From the NCBI GenBank assembly GCA_017960525.1, contig JAGCZA010000031.1, positions 1 to 39,660 on the forward strand: 39,660 nt of DNA. The letters run 5' to 3'. Shown piece after piece: positions 7,173-15,964 of the stretch. Each line of letters starts with the position of its first letter. Position 1 is the first letter of the stretch. Below the pieces are notes generated by a model, which saw only the letters and a program-made list of their open reading frames with translations, did no database searches and was not told the origin of the DNA. Origin of the DNA: Prevotella sp. (GTDB lineage: Bacteria > Bacteroidota > Bacteroidia > Bacteroidales > Bacteroidaceae). A program made the position numbers and the translations under genes.

Positions 7173-9887
7173 TTAATCTTTCAATTTTTCACAAGGAATC
7201 CATATCCAGAAGGTGGAGCCTTGGTTTGTGCCTTCGCTGTTGAGTCCGATTTTGCCGTTGCATCTTTCTGCAATGGACTTGCAGATGGCGAGGCCCAGGC
7301 CTGTGCCTTGCACGAAGTCGTTGAGCTTGACGAACCGGTCGAAGACACGCGCCTGTTTTTCTTTTGGTATGCCTGCCCCAGTATCTTCGCAGTAGATGTG
7401 GAGCCCGCAGTCTTCATACCTGTAGCCCACGCGGATGTGCCCCTTGTGTGTATACTTGACGGCGTTGGTGACAAAGTTGGTGATGACTTGCTGGATGCGC
7501 CCCATGTCGAGGCAGGTCTTGAAGGTGGTGAAGGGCGCGTCGACGAGGAACTCCACGCCGGGTTCTTGTACGCGCTGTGACAGCGACTGGCAGACTGTGA
7601 GGAACTCTGCGGCAAAGTCTACGTTGTGAGGCTTGATGGAGAGTGGCTTGACGTCGATGGTCGATGCTTCGATGATGTCGTTGATGAGTCGCATCAGCAT
7701 ATCGCAGTTGTTGCGTATGATGTGGATGATTTCCTTGCGCTCGTCGGGTGTGTCGACCATCTGCAGCACGTCTGAGAAGCCTACGATGGCGTTCAGCGGT
7801 GTGCGTATCTCGTGTGTCATGTTGGCCAGGAAGGTACTCTTGAGCATGGCCGAGTTTTCGGCGCGTGCCGTTTCTTCTTTCAGCCGCTCCTGTGCCTCCA
7901 TCAGGTCGGTGACGTCACGCACGACACCGAAGAGGCTGGTGACGTTGTCGTGCTCGTCGATGATTGGCATTCCGCTGACCGAGACCCATTTTGGCGTGTC
8001 GGAGACGGGCGTGTGGTGGAAGTGGCGGACGAAGTTGAAGGTTTGCCGCAAGGAGGCGATTCTTGTGATGTTGTCGAGGGCTTGTTTCCTGAATTCCGGG
8101 AACATGCCGTCGGCGTATTCCTGTAGCGACTCCTTGAATTCTTCGCCGTGTACTGAGCGCGAGAAAGAAATGTTGCCGGTGGCTATGTCGGCGTGCCAGA
8201 CGTACATGTTGCAGTTTTCCAGTAGAGTGCGCAGCTCTTTCTCATAGTGTATGTTGGTTTCGGCGGCTTGGTTGATGGCCTGTCTCTGTTTTTTCAGCTC
8301 AAGGTACATATTGCGCTCTTCGGTGGTTTCGCGTGAGGTGACGAGGTAGAAGAGCAGCTTGCCGTTTTCGTCTTTGATGGAGCGTATGCGCATTTCTATG
8401 TATTTGTCAAGCCCTATCTGCGGGTAGCACATGTGTTGGCAGAAGTACACGTCATCGAGCGTGCGGGGGTCGAAGTCGCCTTTCATCATTTCGATTTCGT
8501 AGAACTTGACTTTTTTGAAGAATTCAAGGTTCTCGTCGCCGAGTCCGATGAGCTTTTTCATGTTTTGGTTGAGGTCTACCAGATTGCCTTCTTTGTCGTA
8601 GAACGACATGGCGATGAGTGCCGTGTCAAACATCTTCATATAGCGTTTGGTCAGGGTGCGCTCGCGCTCTTCCCGCTCCAATTCGGCTGTGATGTCTTTC
8701 GAGATGATAAGTATTGAGGTGGGCTTTCCGTGCTCGTTGAATTCGGGGTAGGAGTAGCCAGTGACGGTGGCATAGTTTGGCTTGTTCGCATCTTTTCCCA
8801 GGTTCCATCTCATGGTGAAGGGCGTGGGTGTGCCTTTCTTTGTCTTTTTGCGTCTTTGTGCCGGGGCCATTTTGTCGCGGTCGTCGGGGTGTATGTGTGC
8901 ACGCATCTCTTCAGTTGAGATGCCCTCTTCCGGCAGCTCGTGGCCGTGCTGGTTGTAGAGCCGCTTTTGCCTGAGGTCGTTGATGAGTACAGAGAACTTG
9001 CCCATCGTGAGTGCCTTGTGCATGGTGGCTTCGCTCACTTCGTAGCGTCTGATGGCGGCTTTGACGCGGCTTCTGGCGATTCGGTAGAGGGCGAAAGCGA
9101 ATATGGCAAGGAGTATGACGGCAAAGATGATGTATTTCAGGTAGGGTGAGGCTTGTGTGCCTATGCGCTCAGGGTGGAACCATTTGTTGTTCAAGCGGTC
9201 TATTTTCCCGCTTTGCTGCAGGCGTGCGAACTGGTTGTCTATTTCGTCGATGAGGGCTTTGTCGTGGGCTATGATGCGTATTTCTATGGCGGGGATGTCG
9301 AGGGGGGAGATGGCAATGTTTTGTATGTTGTACTCTTTGAGTTTCCACTTGAGCGGCTCAATGCCGAAGACGAAGTACTTGAAGTGTCCGTCTGAAATGC
9401 CTGCGAGTGCTTCTCGCGGGGAGTGGGGGATGGGGATGGCTCCGTTGAGTTTTCTGCTGATGCTCTTCAATGCCACGGAGTCGTTGCTGCTGTTGATGAC
9501 GACCTCCTGGCCTTTCAGTTCGTTGATGGACTTGACGATTTTGGTGTCTTTATGAAAGGCGGCGGCAAGAGAGTAGTAGCCCAATGCGTTGATGGACTGG
9601 TAGCAGTTGTCGGTGGGAACCAGTCCGTTGTAGCTTACAATGATGTCGACGTTGCCGTTTTGGAAGGCTTCGATGCCGTTTTTGCGTGTGTTCATGACGA
9701 ACTCGTATGGGTAGCCGAGTGGGTCGAGCACGGTTTTCAGGACATCGATTGAGAATCCGTCGGTCTGTCCGTCGGTGTTGATGAACTCGTAGGGTGCGAA
9801 GTCCCAGTCGCTGCCTATTCGCAGGGCTACTCGTGCTGAGGCTGTGAGTGGGAGTATGGCGAGCAGTATGATTAGTTTTTTCATCAT
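7173..9887 (-). CDS. Sensor histidine kinase with periplasmic SBP_bac_3 sensor and PAS domains (intact H-box)
   Basis: A 904-residue membrane sensor kinase. A signal peptide (about 1-18) precedes one periplasmic solute-binding domain of the SBP_bac_3 type (about 20-245). One membrane span (about 251-270) and three PAS-like modules (about 290-400, 415-525 and 555-665) follow. The HisKA dimerisation domain has phosphoacceptor His692 in THEIRTPLN. The HATPase core has an N-box ending NAVKYT (808-813), DTGAGI (835-840) and GTGLGL (861-866). No receiver or Hpt domain is attached. The open frame extends upstream to 10544, but that part overlaps the preceding kinase in another frame. The true start is the ATG at 9887, overlapping the previous stop as ATGA, or the adjacent ATG at 9884. 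The sensor fold suggests an amino-acid-like or other small ligand, as in BvgS-type kinases. No response regulator gene is nearby. Confidence 0.9.
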   Translation of the reverse strand: MMKKLIILLAILPLTASARVALRIGSDWDFAPYEFINTDGQTDGFSIDVLKTVLDPLGYPYEFVMNTRKNGIEAFQNGNVDIIVSYNGLVPTDNCYQSINALGYYSLAAAFHKDTKIVKSINELKGQEVVINSSNDSVALKSISRKLNGAIPIPHSPREALAGISDGHFKYFVFGIEPLKWKLKEYNIQNIAISPLDIPAIEIRIIAHDKALIDEIDNQFARLQQSGKIDRLNNKWFHPERIGTQASPYLKYIIFAVILLAIFAFALYRIARSRVKAAIRRYEVSEATMHKALTMGKFSVLINDLRQKRLYNQHGHELPEEGISTEEMRAHIHPDDRDKMAPAQRRKKTKKGTPTPFTMRWNLGKDANKPNYATVTGYSYPEFNEHGKPTSILIISKDITAELEREERERTLTKRYMKMFDTALIAMSFYDKEGNLVDLNQNMKKLIGLGDENLEFFKKVKFYEIEMMKGDFDPRTLDDVYFCQHMCYPQIGLDKYIEMRIRSIKDENGKLLFYLVTSRETTEERNMYLELKKQRQAINQAAETNIHYEKELRTLLENCNMYVWHADIATGNISFSRSVHGEEFKESLQEYADGMFPEFRKQALDNITRIASLRQTFNFVRHFHHTPVSDTPKWVSVSGMPIIDEHDNVTSLFGVVRDVTDLMEAQERLKEETARAENSAMLKSTFLANMTHEIRTPLNAIVGFSDVLQMVDTPDERKEIIHIIRNNCDMLMRLINDIIEASTIDVKPLSIKPHNVDFAAEFLTVCQSLSQRVQEPGVEFLVDAPFTTFKTCLDMGRIQQVITNFVTNAVKYTHKGHIRVGYRYEDCGLHIYCEDTGAGIPKEKQARVFDRFVKLNDFVQGTGLGLAICKSIAERCNGKIGLNSEGTNQGSTFWIWIPCEKLKD

Positions 9888-12679
9888 ATTTCCTTTTTGC
9901 GTACGATGGTGCTGGCTTTGCAGGGTATGGTAATCCATACTGTGGTGCCTTTTCCTGGTTGGCTGCTTATTTCGATGGTGCCTCCGAGCTGTGTGGCAAG
10001 TTCCTGGCAGATGGGCAGTCCCAGGCCGGTGCTGTGCTCCTTGGCCGACGAGATGCTGAACCGCTCGAAGATGTGCTGCAGCTTCTCTTTGTCGATGCCC
10101 TGTCCTGTGTCGCTGACTGAGATAATCAGTTTCTCGCCGATGTATTCGTAGCGGGCCTGCACGAATCCCTCTTCGGTGTGCTCTGTGGCGTTTTTGATGA
10201 CTTGCTCGATGATGCGCCCCATGTTGGTGGCGTCGATGTCGACGACAAGCTGGTCGTAGTGGTTTTCCACTATATAGCGCACGCCCTCTTTCTTGATTTC
10301 CTGCCAGGCCATCTGGCAGAATCCCTCGAAGGCACCGGCAAAGTCGCAGGGCTGGATGTTGATTTCCACCATTTTGGCGTCGAGGCGCGAGAGGAAGAGG
10401 ATGTCGTTGATGAGTTCCAGCAGATAGGCGGCGTTTCTCTTGATTTCGGCAATGTAGGTTTCCTCGTGCTCGGCATCGTGCTCCTGGTCGAACATTTCGG
10501 CGAAGCTGACCACGGTATCGAGTGGCGTGTGTATCTCGGAACACATGTTGTGGAGGAAATTGTTTTTGAGCTGCTCCACTTCCTGTGCCTTTTCTGTCTC
10601 TAATTGCAGCAGGTGCTCTGTGTGCTTGATTTCGGTGGTGTCGCGGCAGATGCCTCTGTATTCCTCAATGTTGCCGTCGGCAGAGAGGATGGGGAACAGG
10701 TGCAGAAGCAGGCACAGCCGGTTGCCTCCCGGCACGCGCAGGCGGGTTTTCACGTTGCAGTCCAGAGTTCTGTTGTCGCGCCTGTCCATAGCCCTCATCA
10801 GGCTCATCACCTGTTGGACCGAGGCATAGTCGGTCAGCTGCAGGCAGCGTTGCTGTGTGAGTACATACTGTGCCTCGTGCATACGGTGGTTGATGGTGAG
10901 CAGATGGTTTTTCGGCGAGTAGCTGACCATTCTGATGCCTCCCACCTGCAGGGCATAGTTGATGTTGTCGACCTGACGGGCTATCTCCTGCATGGCAGAG
11001 CGCAGCTGGTCCACGCCCTCGCGGGCCTCGTGGTAGGTCTTGGCCATTTCGGTGACATTGCGGCCTGTGCCATAGATGCCCAGCAGGCGTTGCTGCTCGT
11101 CGTGTACGGGGATGAGCTGCTGTTCGTAGCAGATGAGGCCGCTCTTGAGGCTTGAGGCGGTTTGCCTGATGTGGTCGTCAAGGGTGATGAACTGGGTGGC
11201 GTAGTAGTAGTCGAAGTTGTCCAAGCCGATGGTCTCCCACAGGCTGGGGAGTGTCTCTTTGGCCTTTTCCGGTGTGATGCCGAAGGTTTTCTGTGCACGG
11301 TCGTTCATGTTGGCGACCTGCCCCTTGTCGTCGTAGTAGATCATGTCGATCATAGCCGTGTTGAAGACGCTGGCATAGCGGTGTTTCAGTTCGTCCGACT
11401 GCTGTTGCCGCTGGCGTGCCTCTGTCACGTCGATCACGGTGCCTATGATGATGGCGGGCTTGCCTTTGTCGCTTTGCAGCACCGACATGATCATCTCTTT
11501 GGTGCGGGGCGTGGCGTCTGTCTTGTCTTTGGCCACTATCTCCAGCTTCTCCTCCTCAGTCTCTATGGCGGCCAGGCGGCTGATGCCCTCTTTCAGCCTG
11601 TCGAAGTCGGCGGGCGGGTAGAGTTTGGCAAACTGCGACGGCTTCAGGATGATTTCAGAGCGGGAGTCTTTGCCATAGAGCTTGTAGGTCTCTGAGGCCA
11701 GTTCGTAGGTCCACACTTCCAGATTGCAGGCCTTCAGTATGAGTGCCAGGCGGCTGTTGCGCCTTCTCCACTCGCGTGTCATCATACGCTCGCGAATGTG
11801 GTAGAAGATGATTGCCAGGATGAGGGTGATGACAAAGATGGCTATGGCTGCGGTCAGGTACAGCAGCCATTTGGGGTTGCTCTCTGTCTGGTTGTCTTCA
11901 GGGTGGAACCATTTTGCCTCTATCGGCAGCAGCCGCTCGCTTGATTTCAGGCGCATAAACGTGTCGTCGAGCAGGCGGAGCAGGGCGGAGTCGTTGGACA
12001 TAAAGCGGTAGTCGCCGGAGGGCATCGACACAGGCGACAGCTCCAGGTTGTCGGCGTGATACTTGTGGATGAGCCACTTCAGCGACATGGTGTTCCAGAG
12101 CACCTGGTTGCGCCCCTCGGCGCTCACCATCTGCACGGCCTTGTCCATGTCAGAGTAGGGGATTGCGTTTTCTTCCCATCCCCTATCTTGCATCAGGTGG
12201 TGGCTGAAGCTGCCCTCGTGGACGATGACCTGCTGGGTGGCCAGGTCGTTGATATCACGTACCGATGGCAGGTCGTCCTTGAGGTGGGCGATGCTGTGTG
12301 TGAAGAGCTGGATGCTGTTTCTGCCGTAGAGCTGCGTGTACTCGTCGTGGAAGTTGGCCACCATGCCCAGCATCAGGTCTGACCGCCCTGCACGCAAGTC
12401 CTCCAGCGCCTGGCGCGTGGGCTTCAGGCGTATGGTGTAGGGAATGTCCAGCTCTTTGCAGATGAGCTTCAGCAGGTCGACGTTGTAGCCCGTGGGGATG
12501 CCGTCGTCGTCAAGGAAGATGTATGGCCACAGGTCCCATGCGTCCTCATAGACCAGCGGGTTCTCTTCAGTGAAAGTTCTTGTGGCTGGCGCTTTCGGAG
12601 CGTTCTGGGCAAGCGCCTTGGCGGGGCCAATTGCTGCCAGCGTCAAGAATATGTAAATTATATAGTTTGTGGTTTTCAT
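9884..12679 (-). CDS. Sensor kinase paralogue with SBP_bac_3 sensor; H-box histidine replaced by serine
   Basis: A 931-residue paralogue of the next gene downstream. It has a signal peptide (about 1-25), a periplasmic SBP_bac_3 domain (about 45-265), one membrane span (about 275-298), PAS-like modules and a HisKA/HATPase core. The ATP-binding motifs look intact: KNATEHT (829-835), DTGQGI (857-862) and STGLGL (883-888). The H-box reads NMCSEIHTPLD where active kinases have NMTHEIRTPLN, so the phosphoacceptor position is Ser714 (codon TCC at 10540-10538). A histidine occurs three residues later, where arginine is usual. It may act as a pseudokinase or in a heterodimer with its neighbour. No receiver domain is fused. 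It is first in the pair, with its own promoter at 12748-12718. Confidence 0.9.
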   Translation of the reverse strand: MKTTNYIIYIFLTLAAIGPAKALAQNAPKAPATRTFTEENPLVYEDAWDLWPYIFLDDDGIPTGYNVDLLKLICKELDIPYTIRLKPTRQALEDLRAGRSDLMLGMVANFHDEYTQLYGRNSIQLFTHSIAHLKDDLPSVRDINDLATQQVIVHEGSFSHHLMQDRGWEENAIPYSDMDKAVQMVSAEGRNQVLWNTMSLKWLIHKYHADNLELSPVSMPSGDYRFMSNDSALLRLLDDTFMRLKSSERLLPIEAKWFHPEDNQTESNPKWLLYLTAAIAIFVITLILAIIFYHIRERMMTREWRRRNSRLALILKACNLEVWTYELASETYKLYGKDSRSEIILKPSQFAKLYPPADFDRLKEGISRLAAIETEEEKLEIVAKDKTDATPRTKEMIMSVLQSDKGKPAIIIGTVIDVTEARQRQQQSDELKHRYASVFNTAMIDMIYYDDKGQVANMNDRAQKTFGITPEKAKETLPSLWETIGLDNFDYYYATQFITLDDHIRQTASSLKSGLICYEQQLIPVHDEQQRLLGIYGTGRNVTEMAKTYHEAREGVDQLRSAMQEIARQVDNINYALQVGGIRMVSYSPKNHLLTINHRMHEAQYVLTQQRCLQLTDYASVQQVMSLMRAMDRRDNRTLDCNVKTRLRVPGGNRLCLLLHLFPILSADGNIEEYRGICRDTTEIKHTEHLLQLETEKAQEVEQLKNNFLHNMCSEIHTPLDTVVSFAEMFDQEHDAEHEETYIAEIKRNAAYLLELINDILFLSRLDAKMVEINIQPCDFAGAFEGFCQMAWQEIKKEGVRYIVENHYDQLVVDIDATNMGRIIEQVIKNATEHTEEGFVQARYEYIGEKLIISVSDTGQGIDKEKLQHIFERFSISSAKEHSTGLGLPICQELATQLGGTIEISSQPGKGTTVWITIPCKASTIVRKKEI

Positions 12680-12717
12680 TTTGGGCTTGTTAAGGCTTTT
12701 CTTTAGCTTTCAAAGTG

Positions 12718-12748
12718 CAAAGGTATGAAAAAAGCCCGAAACGCCAAA
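12718..12748 (-). promoter_or_regulatory. Promoter of the tandem kinase operon
   Basis: On the minus strand, TTTG (12748-12745) is separated by 19 bases from TACCTTTG (12725-12718), an excellent match to the Bacteroidetes primary sigma factor consensus. The start codon of the first kinase follows about 40 bases downstream. Confidence 0.75.
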
Positions 12749-12811
12749 AAAAATTCTTGATTTTTATCAATCTGCGCGGTTGAAAAGAAAAATAGGCAAA
12801 ACAGCCCCGTG

Positions 12812-12896
12812 AGTTTGGTTCGTCCAAACTGGTAGTTTGGTTACGGCAAACTCATAGTTTGGTTCGTCCAAACTCATGGTTTGGTTCGTCCAAATT
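12812..12896. repeat. Four tandem 22-bp units, each a short palindrome
   Basis: Units begin at 12812, 12834, 12856 and 12878, exactly 22 bases apart. Units 1 and 3 carry agtttggttcgtccaaact, with 7-base inverted arms around a 5-base centre. Unit 2 (agtttggttacggcaaact) differs in the centre but keeps 6-base arms. Unit 4 is degenerate at both edges. Three-base spacers (ggt, cat, cat) separate them. The array begins right after the plsC stop codon (12900) and lies upstream of the kinase promoter. It could form four hairpins at the end of the plsC transcript or bind a dimeric protein; no poly-U tract follows, so an ordinary intrinsic terminator is unlikely. Confidence 0.9.
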
Positions 12897-12899
12897 TTT

Positions 12900-13658
12900 T
12901 CATTGGTCCGGGTTCTCCACAAACCCCTGGTATTGTGGGGCGAGTGCCGACATCACGGCATCGTAGGCCTGGTTCTTGACGGCTTCCATGTTGTCAGCAC
13001 CCTGTCCGACGGGATAAATGGGCTGGTGGATGGTGAGCGTGAGGGGGTGCCAATGTACGAAATGCCAGTCGCGCATACGGGGCATAATGTCGAAGGAGCC
13101 GTTGATGGTGAGGGGCACCACCGGCAACTGCAGTTCGTCGGCCAGCGCGAAGGCGCCTCTCTTGAAGACGCCCATGTGGCCGGTGAACGTGCGTGCACCC
13201 TCTGGGAATACGGTCAGGCTGACGCCTCCCTTCAGCGTCTCGCGGGCGGCATCGTAGGTGGCCTTGATTTTCTTCGGGCCGCGCTTGTCTACGAATATCT
13301 GGTGCGACTTGGCGCTGGCATAGCCCACCACAGGAAGTTTGCGCAGTTGGTATTTCATCATCCACTTGAAATTGCGGTTCAGATAGCCGTAGACGAGGAA
13401 AATGTCGAAGGCTCCCTGGTGGTTGGCCACAAAGACGTATGACTGCCCTTTCTCCAAATGGTTGCGACCTTCCACCTTGACGGGGATGAGCAGCAGCCAG
13501 AGCAGGATGCGGCCCCAATAGTGAGCCGGCCAGTAGCCCCAGAAATGACCGAAACCGAGGCTGCACCCAATGATGACGAACAGGCAGGTGACGATGGTGA
13601 CAATCAGCGCCAGCGGCAGGGCGATGCAGAGTTGGTAGAGGTAGTAGAGGTATTTCAT
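12900..13658 (-). CDS. plsC: 1-acyl-sn-glycerol-3-phosphate acyltransferase (lysophosphatidate acyltransferase)
   Basis: This enzyme transfers a second acyl chain to lysophosphatidic acid to give phosphatidic acid, the precursor of all glycerophospholipids, at the inner membrane. The 252-residue protein has N-terminal hydrophobic segments (about 8-32 and 48-60). Acyltransferase motif I, NHQGAFD (79-85, His and Asp four residues apart), and motif III, FPEGAR (151-156), follow. Some family members instead modify ornithine lipids, so the exact acceptor is inferred. It is the last gene of the lipoprotein-pyrC-metallophosphoesterase-plsC run, three bases after the previous stop. The 22-bp repeat array begins immediately after its own stop codon. 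Confidence 0.9.
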   Translation of the reverse strand: MKYLYYLYQLCIALPLALIVTIVTCLFVIIGCSLGFGHFWGYWPAHYWGRILLWLLLIPVKVEGRNHLEKGQSYVFVANHQGAFDIFLVYGYLNRNFKWMMKYQLRKLPVVGYASAKSHQIFVDKRGPKKIKATYDAARETLKGGVSLTVFPEGARTFTGHMGVFKRGAFALADELQLPVVPLTINGSFDIMPRMRDWHFVHWHPLTLTIHQPIYPVGQGADNMEAVKNQAYDAVMSALAPQYQGFVENPDQ

Positions 13659-13661
13659 TTG

Positions 13662-14630
13662 TCAGTTTTTGGAGGTTCTGAGGGTGATGACGACAATCTC
13701 TGGTGGAACGCCCAGGCGGAACGGAACGACTCCTCCCAGTCCTTTCGTGACGAAGAGGCGGCGCCCCCTGATTTCGTATAGACCGCCGCACTCACGATAG
13801 AGCAGCGAGGCAGGACTCCACCCCAAGAGGGCCACTTGTCCGCCGTGGGTGTGTCCGCTCAGGGTCAGTTGCGTGTGGCTGTGTGGCAGTATCTTCCGCC
13901 GCCAGGAGGTGGGGTCGTGCTCCAGCATCACCACGAAATCGTTGCGGCTGATGCCCCAGAGGGCGGTGTTCACGTTGCCCAATTCTGGGAAGCGGCCCTC
14001 GCCGTCGTTCTCCATTCCGGCGATGACGATACGGGCTGTGTCGCGGCGTATGATCTGGCGCGTGTTGTTGAGCAGCGTCCATCCCATTTCCTCGTGCAGG
14101 CCCATTGTCAGGCCCAGGTTACGGGAGATGATGAAGGGGTCGTCGGTGTCCAGATACATAGTGTAGTCGTGGTTGCCCATCACGGAGTAAATCCCGTCGT
14201 GGGCCTTGATGCTGCCCAGGAGTGGCACGTATGGCATAATCTCTTCTGGCTCACGGTTTTGCAGGTCGCCCGTGAATGCCACTATGTCGGCCTCCTGGGC
14301 GTTGATGCTGTCAACGGCCCGTTGCAGCAACGCTTGTCGGCTGTCGGTCAGCGTGCCCAGGTGGACGTCGCTGAAGAGCACTATCTTGTAGCCGTCGAAG
14401 GCTTCTGGCAAATCGTCGAAAGCCAGTTCCACGTGCCTCACCTCCAACTGGCGTACCCAGGCAGACGAACCATAATAGAAGGAACCCCATCCCAACAGCA
14501 ACACCAGCGGCGTAAGCCGGCGCAGGCGTTTGCGCCGTTTGTTGCGGCAAAGCAGAAGCAGCACAAAGGTCAGTATGGCCAGGAGTGCCGCCATAATCCA
14601 CAAGTAGGCATCGGGGTCGAGCAGTCTCAT
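13662..14630 (-). CDS. Membrane-anchored metallophosphoesterase (YkuE-like)
   Basis: A 322-residue calcineurin-like phosphoesterase. Two N-terminal hydrophobic segments (about 10-28 and 40-54) anchor it, and the metal-binding motifs come in order: FSDVHLG (D88, H90), GDLQNR (121-126), GNHD (152-155) and SGHTHGGQ near the C-terminus. All metal ligands of the fold are visible. The ATG at 14630 overlaps the dihydroorotase stop codon as ATGA, and this start is preferred to an ORF extension reaching 14759 inside the upstream gene. Related proteins hydrolyse phosphodiesters of lipids or nucleotides, but the substrate here is unknown. Its position just before plsC makes a lipid-related role plausible, though this is only contextual. 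Confidence 0.88.
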   Translation of the reverse strand: MRLLDPDAYLWIMAALLAILTFVLLLLCRNKRRKRLRRLTPLVLLLGWGSFYYGSSAWVRQLEVRHVELAFDDLPEAFDGYKIVLFSDVHLGTLTDSRQALLQRAVDSINAQEADIVAFTGDLQNREPEEIMPYVPLLGSIKAHDGIYSVMGNHDYTMYLDTDDPFIISRNLGLTMGLHEEMGWTLLNNTRQIIRRDTARIVIAGMENDGEGRFPELGNVNTALWGISRNDFVVMLEHDPTSWRRKILPHSHTQLTLSGHTHGGQVALLGWSPASLLYRECGGLYEIRGRRLFVTKGLGGVVPFRLGVPPEIVVITLRTSKN

Positions 14631-15964
14631 CTGAACACAAGGGGTTGGCCTATAAAATCTGGGTCTACGTGGCCATTGCAATAGACCGTATGGCCGTTGC
14701 ATAGCGTTTGTTCCACCCTCCAATTGAACGTGTGGCCCTCCAAGGGACTCCATCCGCACTTGCTCTCAATGTCGGCCTGGGTGAGCGTCCAGGGGCTGTT
14801 GGGCCTCACGATGGCAATGTCGGCCTTCTGTCCTTTACGCAAAAAACCGCGCTGGCGAATATTGAAGAGACGGGCGGGGTTGTGGGCCATCAGTTCCACC
14901 AGTCGTCTGATGGTGAGCACGCCAGCATCGACCAGTTCCAGCATAGCCACAAGCGAGAACTGCACCATAGGCATCCCGCTGGCGGCACGGGCGCAGCCGC
15001 CCTCTTTCTGGGAAAGCAGATGAGGCGCGTGGTCGGTGGCAATGGTGGTGATGCGACCGTCGGCGAGACCTTGGCGCAGAATGAACTGGTCCACAGGGCT
15101 TTTGATGGCGGGGTTCACCTTGATGCGTGTGCCCAACTGGGCATAGTCTTGTGAGTTGAAGAGCAGATGGCCTACGGTGGCCTCGGCTGTTATTTGCGTG
15201 TTGTTTGGCTGGAAAAGTTCCAGTTCCTCGGCGGTGCTCACGTGGGCCACGTGGAGCCGGGCGTGGTGCTTGCGGGCCAGGGCAATGGCCTTCTGGGTGG
15301 AAGCCAGACAGGCCTCTTCGCTACGGATGAGCGGATGCAGGCTCACGTCGGGGTCGTCTCCATAGCCGGCCTTGACCGTCTGCATATTGCGGTTGATGAT
15401 GGCCGTGTCTTCACAATGGGCCATAATTGGCAATGGGGCTGCCGCCTGGAAAATGCGCTCCAGGGCTTCGTCGCGGTCCACCAGCATATTGCCCGTCGAA
15501 CTGCCCATAAAAAGTTTGATGCCTGGCACGTGGTGCGGGTCGAGTCTTTGGAAAAGACCGGCGTTGTCGTTGGTGGCGCCGAAAAAGAACGAGTAGTTCA
15601 CGTGGCTGCTGCGTGCCGCCCTTTGGAACTTGTCTTCCAGAGCCTCAAGGGTAGTGGTGGGCGGAACGGTATTGGGCATATCCAGAAACGAGGTGACTCC
15701 GCCAGCCGCCGCAGCGCGGCTCTCGCTTTCGATGTCGGCTTTCTCCGTCATTCCCGGCTCACGGAAATGCACGTGGGTGTCGATGATGCCAGGCAGCACG
15801 TAGCAGCCCGTGGCATCAATCACTTGCGCTTCTTGGGGTATGGATTGTGGGTCAAAACTTGAGGGCTGCACTATGTCGGCAATCTCCTCATCCTCTATGA
15901 TGATGATGCCCTCCTGACACTTCCCCTCACTGACAATACGGCCTCCGCTGATGAATGTTTTCAT
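14627..15964 (-). CDS. pyrC: Dihydroorotase
   Basis: This zinc amidohydrolase cyclises carbamoyl aspartate to dihydroorotate in pyrimidine biosynthesis. The 445-residue length and motif order fit class I (PyrC/AllB-like) enzymes. GIIDTHVHFREPG carries the HxH metal pair, followed by FLDMPNT, MAHCEDT, HVAHVSTAEE and the catalytic ATDHAPH segment. Allantoinase and hydantoinase belong to the same superfamily, but the FREPG and ATDHAPH motifs and the lack of purine-catabolism neighbours favour dihydroorotase. The start codon overlaps the stop of the upstream lipoprotein gene (ATGA), and the stop overlaps the next start, so the four genes are tightly coupled. Confidence 0.92.
   Translation of the reverse strand: MKTFISGGRIVSEGKCQEGIIIIEDEEIADIVQPSSFDPQSIPQEAQVIDATGCYVLPGIIDTHVHFREPGMTEKADIESESRAAAAGGVTSFLDMPNTVPPTTTLEALEDKFQRAARSSHVNYSFFFGATNDNAGLFQRLDPHHVPGIKLFMGSSTGNMLVDRDEALERIFQAAAPLPIMAHCEDTAIINRNMQTVKAGYGDDPDVSLHPLIRSEEACLASTQKAIALARKHHARLHVAHVSTAEELELFQPNNTQITAEATVGHLLFNSQDYAQLGTRIKVNPAIKSPVDQFILRQGLADGRITTIATDHAPHLLSQKEGGCARAASGMPMVQFSLVAMLELVDAGVLTIRRLVELMAHNPARLFNIRQRGFLRKGQKADIAIVRPNSPWTLTQADIESKCGWSPLEGHTFNWRVEQTLCNGHTVYCNGHVDPDFIGQPLVFR

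Noticed and set aside
9888-10544. N-terminal extension of the downstream kinase frame (about 219 extra residues)
   Set aside because: It overlaps the C-terminal kinase core of the upstream paralogue in another frame and is rich in Arg/His, typical of a shadow frame. The signal peptide begins at 9887.
12812-12896. The 22-bp array as a CRISPR
   Set aside because: Units are adjacent with three-base spacers, and no cas genes are present.
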